A stretch of DNA of 64,000 nucleotides from Phoronis australis (taxonomy: Eukaryota > Phoronida > Phoronidae). This document shows, piece after piece, positions 47,636-59,871 of the stretch; the first letter of the stretch is position 1, and each line of letters begins with the position of its first letter. The stretch is from NCBI GenBank assembly GCA_002633005.1, contig NMRA01000133.1:675091-739090 (forward strand), read 5' to 3'. The notes under the pieces are model-generated. The model searched no databases. It had not been told where the DNA came from and saw nothing but the letters and a program-made list of their open reading frames with translations. The translations under genes were made by a program, and so were the position numbers.

Positions 47636-50208
47636 GTAAATATCATAATTCAATAACCAGATTATTGAAATATTCTAAGTATCATTTCACCAAACAGTTA
47701 TTGATAAACCATTCGCAAATTCCGCCAAAGAATGAAATGGGTGGTTGTGGGGTCAATAATTACAAAAAATATTTATATTGAACAGAAAGTTTCACCTGAC
47801 TGCTTATTGGACATATGAATTCAAGTTAATGCATATTTGCGATCTTGAGATTAAGCGTAATTCCTAGTTCAAGCACAACATAAATGGCCATTAACACCTG
47901 CAGCAGCCATACCACAGAAACAAGTTAAGTTTGCACAGAACAATCAATACTCAATCTCTTGCTCAGGTCGAACGGTGTGATAAATTTTGATTGTTATTGA
48001 TCAGGTACAAACTCTCTCAGAGTTATCACATGAACTATACACTAGCGTGGTCTATCATTAACTTGGATTTCCATTCAAATTTTGAGCATGGGTAGAACTG
48101 GGGTGCTAAAACTGAATTGTTCCCGACCGCCAGCATTGAAAATACTGAATAGAATGAAATAGTCATTAATTTATGAATCTTTTCACATTAGCTCATGGTA
48201 CCAGGTCGTGGTGGCGAGACATGCGGTCGAATCGAACGTGGTATTTTTACACAGCCTTGTCTTATTAACTTACAAATTATACAATACAACTGATGAGAGG
48301 GCGATGAGATAAACCGTGTCATCTGTTGAGTTGCGATCTGAGCTTTGTTTTGTGTGAATTGATATTTTTCTGTCTATGTGCCTCCGTTTAAGTCCTGACT
48401 TGGCTCTGGTGTGCGCTCTATGTCTGGATCAAAGCGTGATTTTTTGTGATGTCCCATGCCTAGATTGCCCAATGCGTTTTCTTTAGTCTTGTGTTCTCCG
48501 CACAGATCTCCGAACACCGTTATTCCCATAAGACGTGTTGTTTTTTCCACCTTTGGTGAGCTAGGTTCCGGCAAAATCATTTTTGTTTTCTTAGTGACAA
48601 TTACCTCTTTCAGTAAACTAGTTGTCGGGTATATTTGTAGCGCAAATCCTTGGCGATAAGAGTTGTTATTTACTGGTAAATGAGAAGTTTTTTTTGAATT
48701 CTTGTGCTTCGTATGAATTAATTTTCTTGGAGATTGAAACTTAGAAACTCAAATGTGGCTGGGTAGCAACTATTGCTTGTCAGTTAAATAAAATAAATAA
48801 TTAATTGGTTAATACACATGTATTTATGTTCGACGTACCCCAGTGATAAATATGAGCGCGTCCCAGTCTCCGCTTCTAGTTGTGTCACTGTGTTGGAGAC
48901 TGGTTCTTTTGCCGATGATAACATTGCCAATGGTTCACATCGTGCGGTTTGATTATTTCAGTCACCATGATATGTGGATTTATGATAATTAATTTTCTTC
49001 AAGTGTCTTCAGAGTTTATCACAGGTCACATAAAGGTTCATATCGGGTGCTGACACAGTGATAGCACTTGAAAACTCATGTAAGGAGACACTTGTAACTG
49101 CACTCAACAATAAATGTGGCTGAGATGTCATTCTCAAGAGTTGCGTTTCCAAAACACGAACCAATGCTAAATCGGCAACGGTGTAAAAGTTACATGAATT
49201 ATCAGAAAAAAAATTACGCACGAGACTCCATCTCCCAAATAGAAATTTCCCCCTGTTCAGCGCTTGAATGATGATACTTGTTTTGTCGAAAATGTCATAA
49301 AATAATAGTGTCTATGTTTATGATATATAAACTAACAGGGAAACTGCTGTATGAGCAGTTTTGCAGAACTCGCTGAGTTTCGCCACCTTTTTCAGAATTT
49401 TACGGCTTGAGAAAAACACCTCGCTAAGGTACTGTAGGACCCTAGAAAAATGTTCAGTTTTGGCAAACTCCGGAAAAATCAGTCGTGTCTCAGAAATGGC
49501 TGATCAGATTCACATGAACCTTTCCCACACTATACTTTATGCACTGCTCTACAAAACGATGTTAGGATTTATTTTAAAACATTCCACTTTTGCATGACGG
49601 ACTATCAAATATAAGACCTGTATGATTTTTATGAAAAAATAAAGTGACTCAGAAAACCGTAACAGCTTTCTTGAGATTTTATCTTAAAAGTTTATGAGAA
49701 AAAAGCAATGATCGAAGGTATTTTGCCAATGCCCCGCGATTACTTTCACGTGACTTACTTTCACTTTTGCCGAATCCATAAAAAATGTTTGATGAAAGTC
49801 TTTGTTAAACGACATGTACTATATACTTGACTATTAAGCAAAATGAGAGACTTTACAGATAGTTCTGTCTGGTGAACTTGAAATTCTTTAGATACATACA
49901 GTTCTCTGCACATTTGTCTCGTAAATCGAAGTAGCAGTTTGGCAAGCGCGCAGCTTTTGTCGGGAATCACGCACGGCAATTGTTAATATGTAGTGGTTTT
50001 CTAAACGTATGTTATCATTTTGGTACTTTTTATTCTATTAGATAAATCAGAAATGTAGTATATCATTCATCCATAGACTTGAGGACGTAATTTTTTGAAA
50101 ATTCAGTAGGACCAAACTTTTTTAATCTTATAATTACATTACGTAAATACCACGTGTATATCACGTGGATAACGCCGGGATTAAACCGGCATTAACGGTT
50201 TTACATCT

Positions 50209-50450
50209 AAAAACGCATTTTGGATTTATTGTTGGAAGTTTTTAACTTTGACCAGAGATTTTAGATAACAAAACCCATTAAGTTTTTGCGATTTTATCAC
50301 AACTCGCCACTTCACGCCATTGTCTATCAGACATTCGCTGAAATCGAGGCCGTCGACTTCACCAGTCGCAGTGTAAATACATTTAAATACTCTGCCATTT
50401 ATTAAGACATATTCAGATACACCAGCAGAGTGTTAAAGGGTTGCAATTTC
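50209..50450. repeat. Dispersed repeat, copy 2 (partner at 15781)
   Basis: It shares ordered words with 15781-15990, including AAAACGCATTTT, CTTTGACCAG and TTAGATAA. It is diverged and the ends are unclear. Confidence 0.5.
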
Positions 50451-51299
50451 GATTCTGCGCTAATTTCCGAAAACCACTTTTCTTGCCTATAAAGTCATTT
50501 TCATGAATTGTTTCAGTCTTCTAATACAGATGTTATTCAATATTACTAAATTGTAATATTTACTTTCAAACAATTGCCAACAATAATTTTCCAAGAGTTG
50601 ATGTACTCCCGTGGTTCTTTTTATTCACAAATTATAGGACACGTTAAAGTACCCCAAAATGAATGCGTGAGTGCTTTGAGCAACAGCCAATAACCTCCAG
50701 TGCTCTGCAATCATTACAGTGCTGTGTGTGTTGTTTGTTTCTATTCTCTATGACTGTGAATGACGGTATGTTCAACATTTGAAAAAAGCTCGGATGTTTA
50801 CTAAGTCTGAACATATAACCTCGTTCGTTCCCATACAAAATTAGGGGGACATTGGCAATGACTGGTTTGTATTAGGGGGTCATTCGCAGTGACTGGTGTA
50901 TATAAACTTCTGAATTAGTTGCCTTTTGCCTATTGAAATTTTGTTGTAGTAGCATAATGGAGTGGGTAGTAGTTTATTATATTTTACGTTTTCATTTTTG
51001 CGTTTCCTCGCATATATCACCTTTTATCTATTGAATAAACACGAGTGCAATTTCGTCTGACCGACTAACGTGTCTTGTCGTTTACAAAATTTTTGCCCGT
51101 TGTTGACTTGATTTGAGCATTCAGGAATATAACCCCAACTGCTCGCGGTGACTGTTGTGTAAAGTCCTGCCCGCACAGTTCGTTTTTGTATACTATTTGA
51201 CATTGCCTAGGACTTCTTATGCAACTTTTGGAAAGTTATCTACACGCTGCGGTGGTCGAGAAGCTCAAAAAGCCATATAGGCCCACTCGTCTTCACACT

Positions 51300-51540
51300 G
51301 CGATTAGTCGTATAGGAAGTCGGGGACTAGTCGTATGGGAAACGTCGGAGTGTGCTGGGGATAAGTCGCATGCGACTTTGTGTAAACTTTGTATACGACA
51401 ATTAAGGTGTGTGCACAGAGGTTCAGAAGTCGTATACACCATCTCCACCTACAAATCGTATACGACTTCTCCTCCTATAAATCGTTTACAGCGTTTTAGC
51501 TCGAAAAATCATGTTGCAACTCGTGAGTTGTATACGACAA
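51300..51540. repeat. Cluster of GTCGTATAC / GTATACGAC motifs
   Basis: Within about 240 bp there are seven or so occurrences, in both orientations, of (A)GTCGTATAC or one-base variants, including a GTCGCATGCGAC palindrome at about 51366. The spacing is irregular, so it is not a tandem array. An overlapping 117-codon ORF shows no domain. The role is unknown. Confidence 0.55.
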
Positions 51541-52080
51541 TCAATTACAATACGAATAGCCGGTGTGTGTAGATAGGCAGTAAAGCGTTACCGAAGCGTA
51601 AAACGACATGTTTGTGCAACCTGAAACTCCACCATACCAATCGTTACCGTGTACGTGACATGTATAATGCACGGTACGGTATAATTCATGAAATTGGTAA
51701 TACTTCTATGTATGTTTTTTTTTCATTGCATTACATGTTTGGCGGAAAATAGAATATTATCACGAGATTTTTTGAAACTTTAAAAGCTGCAAATAAGTGT
51801 TAAGCTCATTTTACAAACATGTCGCGCAGGACACTATCCATCAGTCATTATTTTCAAAATTACGGTGTTAGCCTGAGCAATTATCTATTAGAAATAATTG
51901 GGAATTAAACGAATATCAGACGAATTACCGTCGTACGATATCATTACAGCCTTGTGCAACGATGTTTGCGCAAATTATTGTGGATGAATGGAAACTTCTG
52001 TATTAGAACTGCTGGCGATGCGGGGTTTGTACAATTGTAGTTAATGCACGTGGTGCGACGACACATTGCTGTGAGGATAA

Positions 52081-52229
52081 CCAGGGTAGAGTTCAGTAAC
52101 GGTAGTACCTCGCTAGAAAAGCAAGATCTCGCGAGATTCCGCGAGATGTCGCCGTGTATATTCAATGAGAGCACGTGATTTTGGCTGGATTTTTTCTCGC
52201 AGTTGGACAGCTATAGAACTCTACCGTGG
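52081..52229. mobile_element. GTAGAGTTCAGTA-TIR MITE, copy 4
   Basis: The left end CCAGGGTAGAGTTCAGTA and right end ATAGAACTCTACCGTGG are inverted repeats. The interior has AAGCAAGATCTCGCGAGATT and GAGCACGTGATTTTGGCTGG. It is the best-preserved pair of ends after copy 1. Confidence 0.85.
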
Positions 52230-54013
52230 TGCCGGTAAACCTCTCGTGTTGATCATTGCAGATATCCATTTTTCACAGCCTGGCTGCGGTCCCCAGCCAA
52301 CTTAAGGCATCAAAATGTATTTCAGTGTGTTTATCCTTAATGTTAAGCAGAATAGCTTACACTTGAGACTGATGAGCTTAGTTTGGTGAACTAAAATGCA
52401 CTTGTTACTGATTCTGTACCGAAAATCTTCAGGGATACATGCTTAACACAGTTCGATATTCAAAGCATTTTATTGGGCTCGAGTTAGGATTTCCAATAAA
52501 AGACCGTCATCAAAGTTTATGTGATTCCAACATATCCATCGAAAACTGACAACAAATTTGTGCAAACGCTGTGTTCATGTCGGATGTTTGTGCTCTCATA
52601 TGTCCGGTCCAGTACTTCTATGTCAGGTCATGACGTGGTGGATCGTTTCTTCAAAAGTTAATGTCCTAAATCCCATTGTAGACGACAACGTATATACGTT
52701 TTATGTATATAAAATTGAAGCGCATAATAAAATAAAAAGACACAAGACGAGTAGTTCCCATTAGTCACCAGGCACATGGCCTTTTACGTTGACCATATCA
52801 ACGCGAGTCGTTAGTCCTGTTGTATATGGAGGATTTCTTATTTTCTTTTATGAACGCTGGCTTTTCTATTGGTCTGGTACCCGCGGTAGATGAACAGTCT
52901 GTCGGGACACCAGGGAAGCATGTCAGTGTGAATGATTGAAATGCGCGTGCTCCCAAGAGAACTCGGCGTTACATAGAGAAAAATTACCTAACGTGAATAG
53001 AATTTATAGTATGGGACGCAGTTGTCGGATTCAAAATGCTGAACTGAGCATCTAGAAATGCTAGGTTGCACGAAATACTATTGACATAACGGAATAATCT
53101 TGGTGGAAGAAGGTTAGGTGTCTGTCAGTCGCACAATATTTCCTCTCGTCACGCGGTGTAGAATGTAGAAGGACCAGGGAAAGCGAATTTCAACTTAATT
53201 TTTCGTATTTGATTTTCTAACATCTATGAATAGGTCTTAATTTAAGTCGCAGGTGATGCGTTCTTTCAACAAACATAACTTCGAGGGCTGGAGTCGAGTC
53301 AAATTAAAGCTGTATTTTGTAGCTGTTTAGCTGCTTAGCGAAGGGCGTTGGGTTCAAAAACATTACCGCGCTCATCCCGTCTTGAAGTATTGCCGTGTGA
53401 GCCGGCAATTCAAGTCACGTGCAATACGTGCGCCATTTTCGAATCCGCTAATCAAAAGCGTCTTCTTGAGTCCTGGACTGTTTCGGTGTTGCGATTATTG
53501 ACGTGGAAGCTTGTTGTTGTAAGGAATGTTATGAGACCAGTTTCACGAGAGTAAAGGCCTAATTCGGTTTTCATTTTTAGCCGGATCACAAATATATATC
53601 ATTACTTACTTTCTGGTGCAACAAGACAGTTGTGAAAGGAAGAAAAATAAAAAAACATATGTTAGGCGTTATTTCCCATGTTTGTGCGTGATCGTTTGTC
53701 GTCGGCCATGTTGAGTGCCATCTTGAATACGTAACCACACCACACTTGGATAGCGATGAAGTTGCTCCCTGTTGAGATATTTATAGTCGGTTATGTCTTA
53801 CACACATGACTGCCCATGGTAATGTGATCAGTAATAGGTAAACCACCACCAATAATCTGCATGACTTTGATATGTCTGCCAACAATGAACTAAAACATGC
53901 GAGTGACAGTGCGTCGATCTGCATTGATCTGTAAGTGTCCAATGTCTTTTCCCCTGTATTCTGATTCCTGTGCTAGTATTTATTAATGACTTCCTTGAAG
54001 CTGACAATTGAAT

Positions 54014-55057
54014 AAAGGCATAGTGATGATGATCGCAATTGTTGATACACGCAGCCAATTAGAGGAGCATTTGGGCCATTCTATTCAGTTACATGCAAGT
54101 TTAACGTGGTTCCTGGAATAAAAACTAGTAGTAGCAGTAAAATACGTGTAAGTGGCTTTGTGTCCAATGTCCCGGATTATCGGTTGGTATCGATTGTCAC
54201 TTATGCTGAGGCCTTTTTCGAAATATTATGTACAGCTCTATTTTCGGTCTGAAAACCCCGCGGTAGGGTTGAATGTTCTTAAAAACCTTCAGTATGATAA
54301 CATTTCCAAGGTGGCGACCAGGAATACCACCAAATATGCGGGTAAATCCGTGGGATAGTATATGTTTCAAATCATCGGCCGCCCTCGTCGATGTAAATAT
54401 GGGTGACTGCAGCAATGAAAAATGTTTGCTCACTGTTTTTGAATTTACAAACGAAAAGGAATATTAATGCGTAGGCGTGTTTTATCTAAGCACTGGCAAG
54501 GCGATAAGATATATGCTTTATTTATTTTGTTTATCTGCAATATAGTATGCTCCGGCGTCACAATATTAGCACCGGTAAACATTTTTTAATTCAAATTAAT
54601 GGTTATGGTCTTTCCATGACCTATGATTAATAGTGTAACAGGGATGTTACCGTTTGCCCCGGTGAGAAATAGGATAGCAATCGTGTGACCTCGAATCGCC
54701 ATGTCGTTGTCCCGAGACATGTAAAATGAATTGCGAAAAATATCAACATGCCCTAGTCCAGTGGGATTTTTGAACAGGTCATATGCGTAAGAAGCAGGGA
54801 GCAGGGGTGGCGATCGCCCCCATGCCCACTCACACTTGTGAAATTGGAGGCATCCCCCACACATACGCACTAAATAGGGACGGTACTTGGGTCGACTGGG
54901 AGGATAATTGCCCCCTAATAATGTGAAAACTTCGTGGTGACCGATATAGGCGCAGGACGCTTGGCAGGTGCAGTCGAGAAAAAGACACAGCAAAACATGT
55001 AGAAGAGAGCAGATTATAAAACATTTGTTATCTACCAATCTTAGATTTATTCTTTTG
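54014..55057. repeat. Direct duplication 3, unit A
   Basis: It matches 55059-56110 almost base for base. A single N (55058) is the junction. Unit A has five A's where unit B has six in a homopolymer (near 54977 and 56033), and there are small indels near 54150, 54398 and 54464. Confidence 0.96.
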
Positions 55058-55058
55058 N

Positions 55059-56110
55059 AAAGGCATAGTGATGATGATCGCAATTGTTGATACCCGCAGC
55101 CAATTAGAGGAGCATTTGGGCCATTCTATTCAGTTACATGCAAGTTTAACGTGGTTCCTGGAATAAAAACTATCAGTAGTAGCAGTAAAATACGTGTAAG
55201 TGGCTTTGTGTCCAATGTCCCGGATTATCGGTTGGTATCGATTGTCACTTATGCTGAGGCCTTTTTCGAAATATCATGTTCAGCTCTATTTTCGGTCTGA
55301 AAACCCCGCGGTAGGGTTGAATGTTCTTAAAAAACATCAGTATGATAACATTTCCAAGGTGGCGACCAGGAATACCACCAAATATGCGGGTAAATCCGTG
55401 GGATAGTATATATGTTTCAAATCATCGGCCGCCCTCGTCGATGTAAATATGGGTGACTGCAGCAATGAAAAATGTTTGCTCACTGTTTTTGAATTTGCAA
55501 ACGAAAAGGAATTGTTCAATGCGTAGGCGTGTTTTATCTAAGCACTGGCAAGGCGATAAGATATATGCTTTATTTATTTTGTTTATCTGCAATAAAGTAT
55601 GCTCCGGCGTCACAATATTAGCACCGGTAAACATTTTTTAATTCAAATTAATGGTTATGGTCTTTCCATGACCTATGATTAATAGTGTAACAGGGATGTT
55701 ACCGTTTGCCCCGGTGAGAAATAGGATAGCAATCGTGTGACCTCGAATCGCCATGTCGTTGTCCCGAGACATGTAAAATGAATTGCGAAAAATATCAACG
55801 TGCCCTAGTCCAGTGGGATTTTTGAACAGGTCATATGCGTAAGAAGCAGGGAGCAGGGGTGGCGATCGCCCCCATGCCCACTCACACTTGTGAAATTGGA
55901 GGCATCCCCCACACATACGCACTAAATAGGGACGGTACTTGGGTCGACTGGGAGGATAATTGCCCCCTAATAATGTGAAAACTTCGTGGTGACCGATATA
56001 GGCGCAGGACGCTTGGCAGGTGCAGTCGAGAAAAAAGACACAGCAAAACATGTAGAAGAGAGCAGATTATAAAACATTTGTTATCTACCAATCCTAGATT
56101 TATTCTTTTG
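55059..56110. repeat. Direct duplication 3, unit B
   Basis: This is the second near-identical unit of about 1.05 kb. Unique DNA resumes at GGCGCCCTGACC. Confidence 0.96.
55638..56051 (-). CDS. Hypothetical 137-residue ORF, doubtful
   Basis: An ATG at 56051 opens 137 codons with a short hydrophobic, Cys-rich start (MFCCVFFLDCTCQASC), more cysteines (MCGGCLQFHKC) and a hydrophobic C-terminal part. In the duplicated unit (54586 onward) the same protein is open, but a one-base homopolymer difference shifts the frame at its N-terminus, giving a longer hydrophobic leader there. It could be a small secreted protein exon or chance. No family is recognised and no splice sites stand out. Confidence 0.2.
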   Translation of the reverse strand: MFCCVFFLDCTCQASCAYIGHHEVFTLLGGNYPPSRPKYRPYLVRMCGGCLQFHKCEWAWGRSPPLLPASYAYDLFKNPTGLGHVDIFRNSFYMSRDNDMAIRGHTIAILFLTGANGNIPVTLLIIGHGKTITINLN

Positions 56111-57112
56111 GGCGCCCTGACCAGGACATTTCGTTGAAGGGTCCCCCATTTTTATAAGCTTGGCATTGTGGGTCTTCTACTCTCAATTGAAAACGCATTC
56201 TTATTCATCTATGCTTCGAAAAGTTGAAGATCGTTATTAGAAATGCATTATTAATGAAAAGAGAGTTGTTCGTGCGAAACTCACTGTGTCGATTGGAATA
56301 TTAGGAATACGATTTTTTATGGCCGTGTACAGTCAGTGTACATGTGTAACAGATTGATTTGGTGTTGGCAATCGGGAACAAACACTTTTTGCGAATTTAA
56401 TAATGCATGCTTAACTCATAAACCGTGACAGGATACTACTGGCATGAACCACAATTCACGTTAACGAGAATAAATTCTGAAAATTTCTTGTCTTTGAGCC
56501 CCAAACTTTCCGTGGGATACCCCGTTTCCTGTTCTCTCCCGATTTGCCTGCCCTGTTCACGTACAGTGTACCTGCGCGCATCCCTTCGGGACTAAAAATC
56601 GCATGCTTTGAATCAATGGTCTTTTAAAATAAGAAAGTACAGTTAGAGTTCTGCGCTAAGTGTGCCGTTAGTTTTTATATTGTGTGGCTATTTGGTAGCC
56701 CAACGTCTCAAGGTTACGCTATTTCGGTAATCTGGGTGTACGAAAATCGACTGATTCCTAAAAGATTTTTTACTATTATTAGCTGATATTGTAAAAAATT
56801 AATGATGCTTTAGTGAACTTAGATGTAGGCTGAAAGGTTCGGGAAAATCTCGCCATCCTAAACTAATCACCAAAATGTATTACCTGATTTCAGCCAATCT
56901 GATTGGTTCTCTATCTAATCTTAGAGATGTCACTGTTGCACCATACTGGTTACCGCTGTAACGTGTATCTGCTTATAAAGCAAAACGACGACATAGTGAT
57001 AGTGTAATGCAGTGCTTTATGAATGACTTTCTCATAGGAATGTGTTAGGGTACTGTAGATGTCAGTGTCTGCTCCCAATACAGGGTGTGTCCGCTCCCAA
57101 TACGGGGTAAAC

Positions 57113-57254
57113 CATAGGCGGCGCAGTACTGAAAAAGTGGGGGCTAAAGCCCCCTCAGCCCCCTGTGGTGCACCGCCTATAGACCACGTGCGGCGTAGCA
57201 CTGAAAAAAGTGGGGGGCTATAGCCGCTCCACCCCCTATAGTGCGCCGCCCATG
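57113..57254. repeat. GC-rich palindromic repeat, fullest copy
   Basis: Two imperfect units each run GGCGGCGCAGTACTGAAAAA, a GTGGGGGCTA-AGCCCCC hairpin, CCCCCT(A/G)TAG/GTGG and TGCACCGCC/TGCGCCGCC. The element is bounded by CATAGGCGGCGC and GCGCCGCCCATG. It belongs with 4947-5065 and 34703-34743. Confidence 0.8.
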
Positions 57255-59871
57255 TAAACGCTAGTGACTGTATATTCTCGTTTGATACCACTGAATAGCA
57301 CCAGCATATTCAGATCGTGTCTGTCATTGAAAAGTCAAAATTTAGAATTTTTAAAGATGGTACTCTTCAAATCCTCTTTGAAAAAATACATGCATACGAT
57401 TGTAATTTCACATCAAATTTTGCAAAGATACCTTATTGTCCAGCAGCAAGATATATTTTATTTTATTTTAGACACGCCCGAGTAACAAACATGCACTGCG
57501 TACCCGTATATTGTGATCGTAAATAAAACAACCTGTTATCGCTTGTTGTCAGATAGAACACGGTGTTATCATGTATAGACAAACCATTAATCATCGTGTG
57601 TGCGTCTTACTGGTAGTGGAGACATTTTTCTCACATTGGTCATAGCTTTGACCTTCAGTCTATATATGTATTTTGGTCAAGCACCAATCTTCGCATAGTC
57701 CTACAAAATGGAGCGTTCGCGTGGACAATAAATTGAACAGTTAACTGCAGTCTAAAGTTTTTACAATATTGTTGAACGATGTTGCGCATGTGTCACGGTT
57801 TCGCTTCCACACTTTTCCGGGAAAGCTTTTGTCGACAACGACACGAACATTCTCTACACATCCAAACATTGCCTCGCCTGCTCTTAAACATTGATGATTG
57901 TGGACACAGCTACAAATTCGTATTTTCATCGTTAGAAACCCTGTAATCCTTTATCAAACTAAGTGACTTAGAAGCTGAAAATTATACGGAGCGTGAACGT
58001 TCTGTACCATAGAGGAGTCCCCTGGTGGATTCGAACTCGAGTCTTCTTCCGAATGACTTGACGACAATTTCGGCAATTGACGTTTTCTAATAAAATCACA
58101 AAAGACTTATGCCGTCTTATACAATATCACTGGTCAATAAGTTCAAGAAGACTATCCTGTCCAACAATAATGCGTTCTTCGCCCTAAAACTGAGTTCGTT
58201 CTTTTTAATGTTTTCTTTATAAATTAAGCAAATACATTTATGTTTGACATATGTCCCTATTGTGGCAAAGTACGTCCTTATCTCCATTTTCCAGAGACAA
58301 CGGGTGTAACATAAGCAGGTCCCTTGTTACGACAGAAATACAAAAATAAGCAATATGGAAGATATAAATACTCACAATAAGTAGAGCGTAACATGGCGAA
58401 GGAAAAGATAACTATGTCTCAATGTGTACATTGATTTTTTGATTGTCACATTAAGAGCCATGTAACTTCAGTGCTCTGATTTGTTATGATTGTTTCTCTG
58501 CTCGTTTAACGTGTAAAGTTTTGACTTTTCCTTAATTTTTGTGTCTCATCTTTTTTTATGTTGTGGTTGCTAAGCTTCGAATATTTCAAACCACCTGTTA
58601 CACCGGCGTAGTAAACAAGAAAAACCGGTAGATCAGCTTTAGGCGAATTATGGAAAGACCGTATTTAATGGTAATAAAACATGTCAACAGTAAATATTTA
58701 CCTTTGGTTAATGAGATGTCGATGTTATTTGTCGTATTTCAGTCTGTGGCTGTAATTCTGATCAATTGCATAAATGTGAGAAACGCTCTGTGTGATATGT
58801 CAGCACCATGTCGAATGAGTCATGTTTTGTAGGTGAATTATTTTTCACATTAGTTTTATTCTTTCGTAGGGATATTCGGAATTTTAGTCGATGCGTTTCA
58901 AATTGGTTTATGACGAGATACAAAACTTGAACAAATGTCGTAGTGTAACCGTCATAAAAGGAACATTTACTTGTATTGTCGTCCAAGAACTCTTTAAGAA
59001 ATGATTATGTTCATACTGTGACGTCATGCAAGACAGGAATAGTCTGTAGTTCATGCACGAACTGAACACTGTGAAATGATTTTTTGTACACAATGTGATT
59101 TTGTTTCAGAAATATTAATATTTGTGTTGAAGCATGCGTTTAAGCACCCACATTCTGTGCACCTGTACAAAATGGTGTCCGAGATGTAACGAAACAGAGT
59201 TTACACTTCTTAGAATGGAACAAAATTAGTAGTAAACCAGTTGTCGAATAGTTTTGACAGAGCTAGAGGGGCGGTATGGAGAAAAGGGGAATAGATAATG
59301 ACTGACAGGTGAGAGCATGTGTGAAACAGCGAGAATGGGAGTTTTAAGAATGGACTGAAGTGTGGGAGTAAATTCTAAACAACTGTTTATTCAGAATTAC
59401 CTGACTTACGTTCTGCGTGTGGGTTCACAGAAGATGTTGGGCACAAATCTTCTCCCCATAGGTACACCCAGTGAGGATAAGCTGAAGGGTATTGGGGGTG
59501 GTGTTTCTCTTAGTGAGCCGATTGTGGTGTCTTGTCAGAGGACTTTCCGGTGACTGGAAGCTTATTCAGAAGTGTTGTCAGAGATAAATTTGTGTAATTC
59601 TTTTCAGCCTTGCACAAATTCTTCGTCCTTCATTGTCGCTTTAAGTCTTCACGAGCTTTTGTTATTGGCGCTCAACCGAAATGTTTTGTGATTTAGCGTA
59701 GCTGTGGTCTCCTTTAAAAGCCCATAAGTTTAATATTTGGACTTGGAATCGTCGCAAACGGAGGAAGAATCAGATAGGACTGTATATGTTGAATGACTGG
59801 TTTTCGAATTTTGCAAAAGATGTCGTTGCAAGCATTCTGCATTCTTTTTAATTCACTTTGTGCATCTACAG

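Larger units (their letters stand above)
47636..59871 (+). other. 12.2-kb formin intron
   Basis: No exon was recognised. The intron contains a fragment of the 19497 foldback family (47830-47875), a dispersed repeat (50209-50450), a GTATACGAC motif cluster (51300-51540), MITE copy 4 (52081-52229), the third duplication (54014-56110) and a GC-rich palindromic repeat (57113-57254). A weak conserved-looking ORF lies in the duplication. Confidence 0.7.

Noticed and set aside
51219-51572. 117-codon plus-strand ORF as a gene
   Set aside because: It has no domain, mixed odd composition, and overlaps the GTATACGAC motif cluster.
58015-58070. tRNA gene on the minus strand, because of a GAGTTCGAATCCACC T-loop-like box
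   Set aside because: The bases flanking the loop do not pair as a T stem, and no D arm or acceptor stem could be built.
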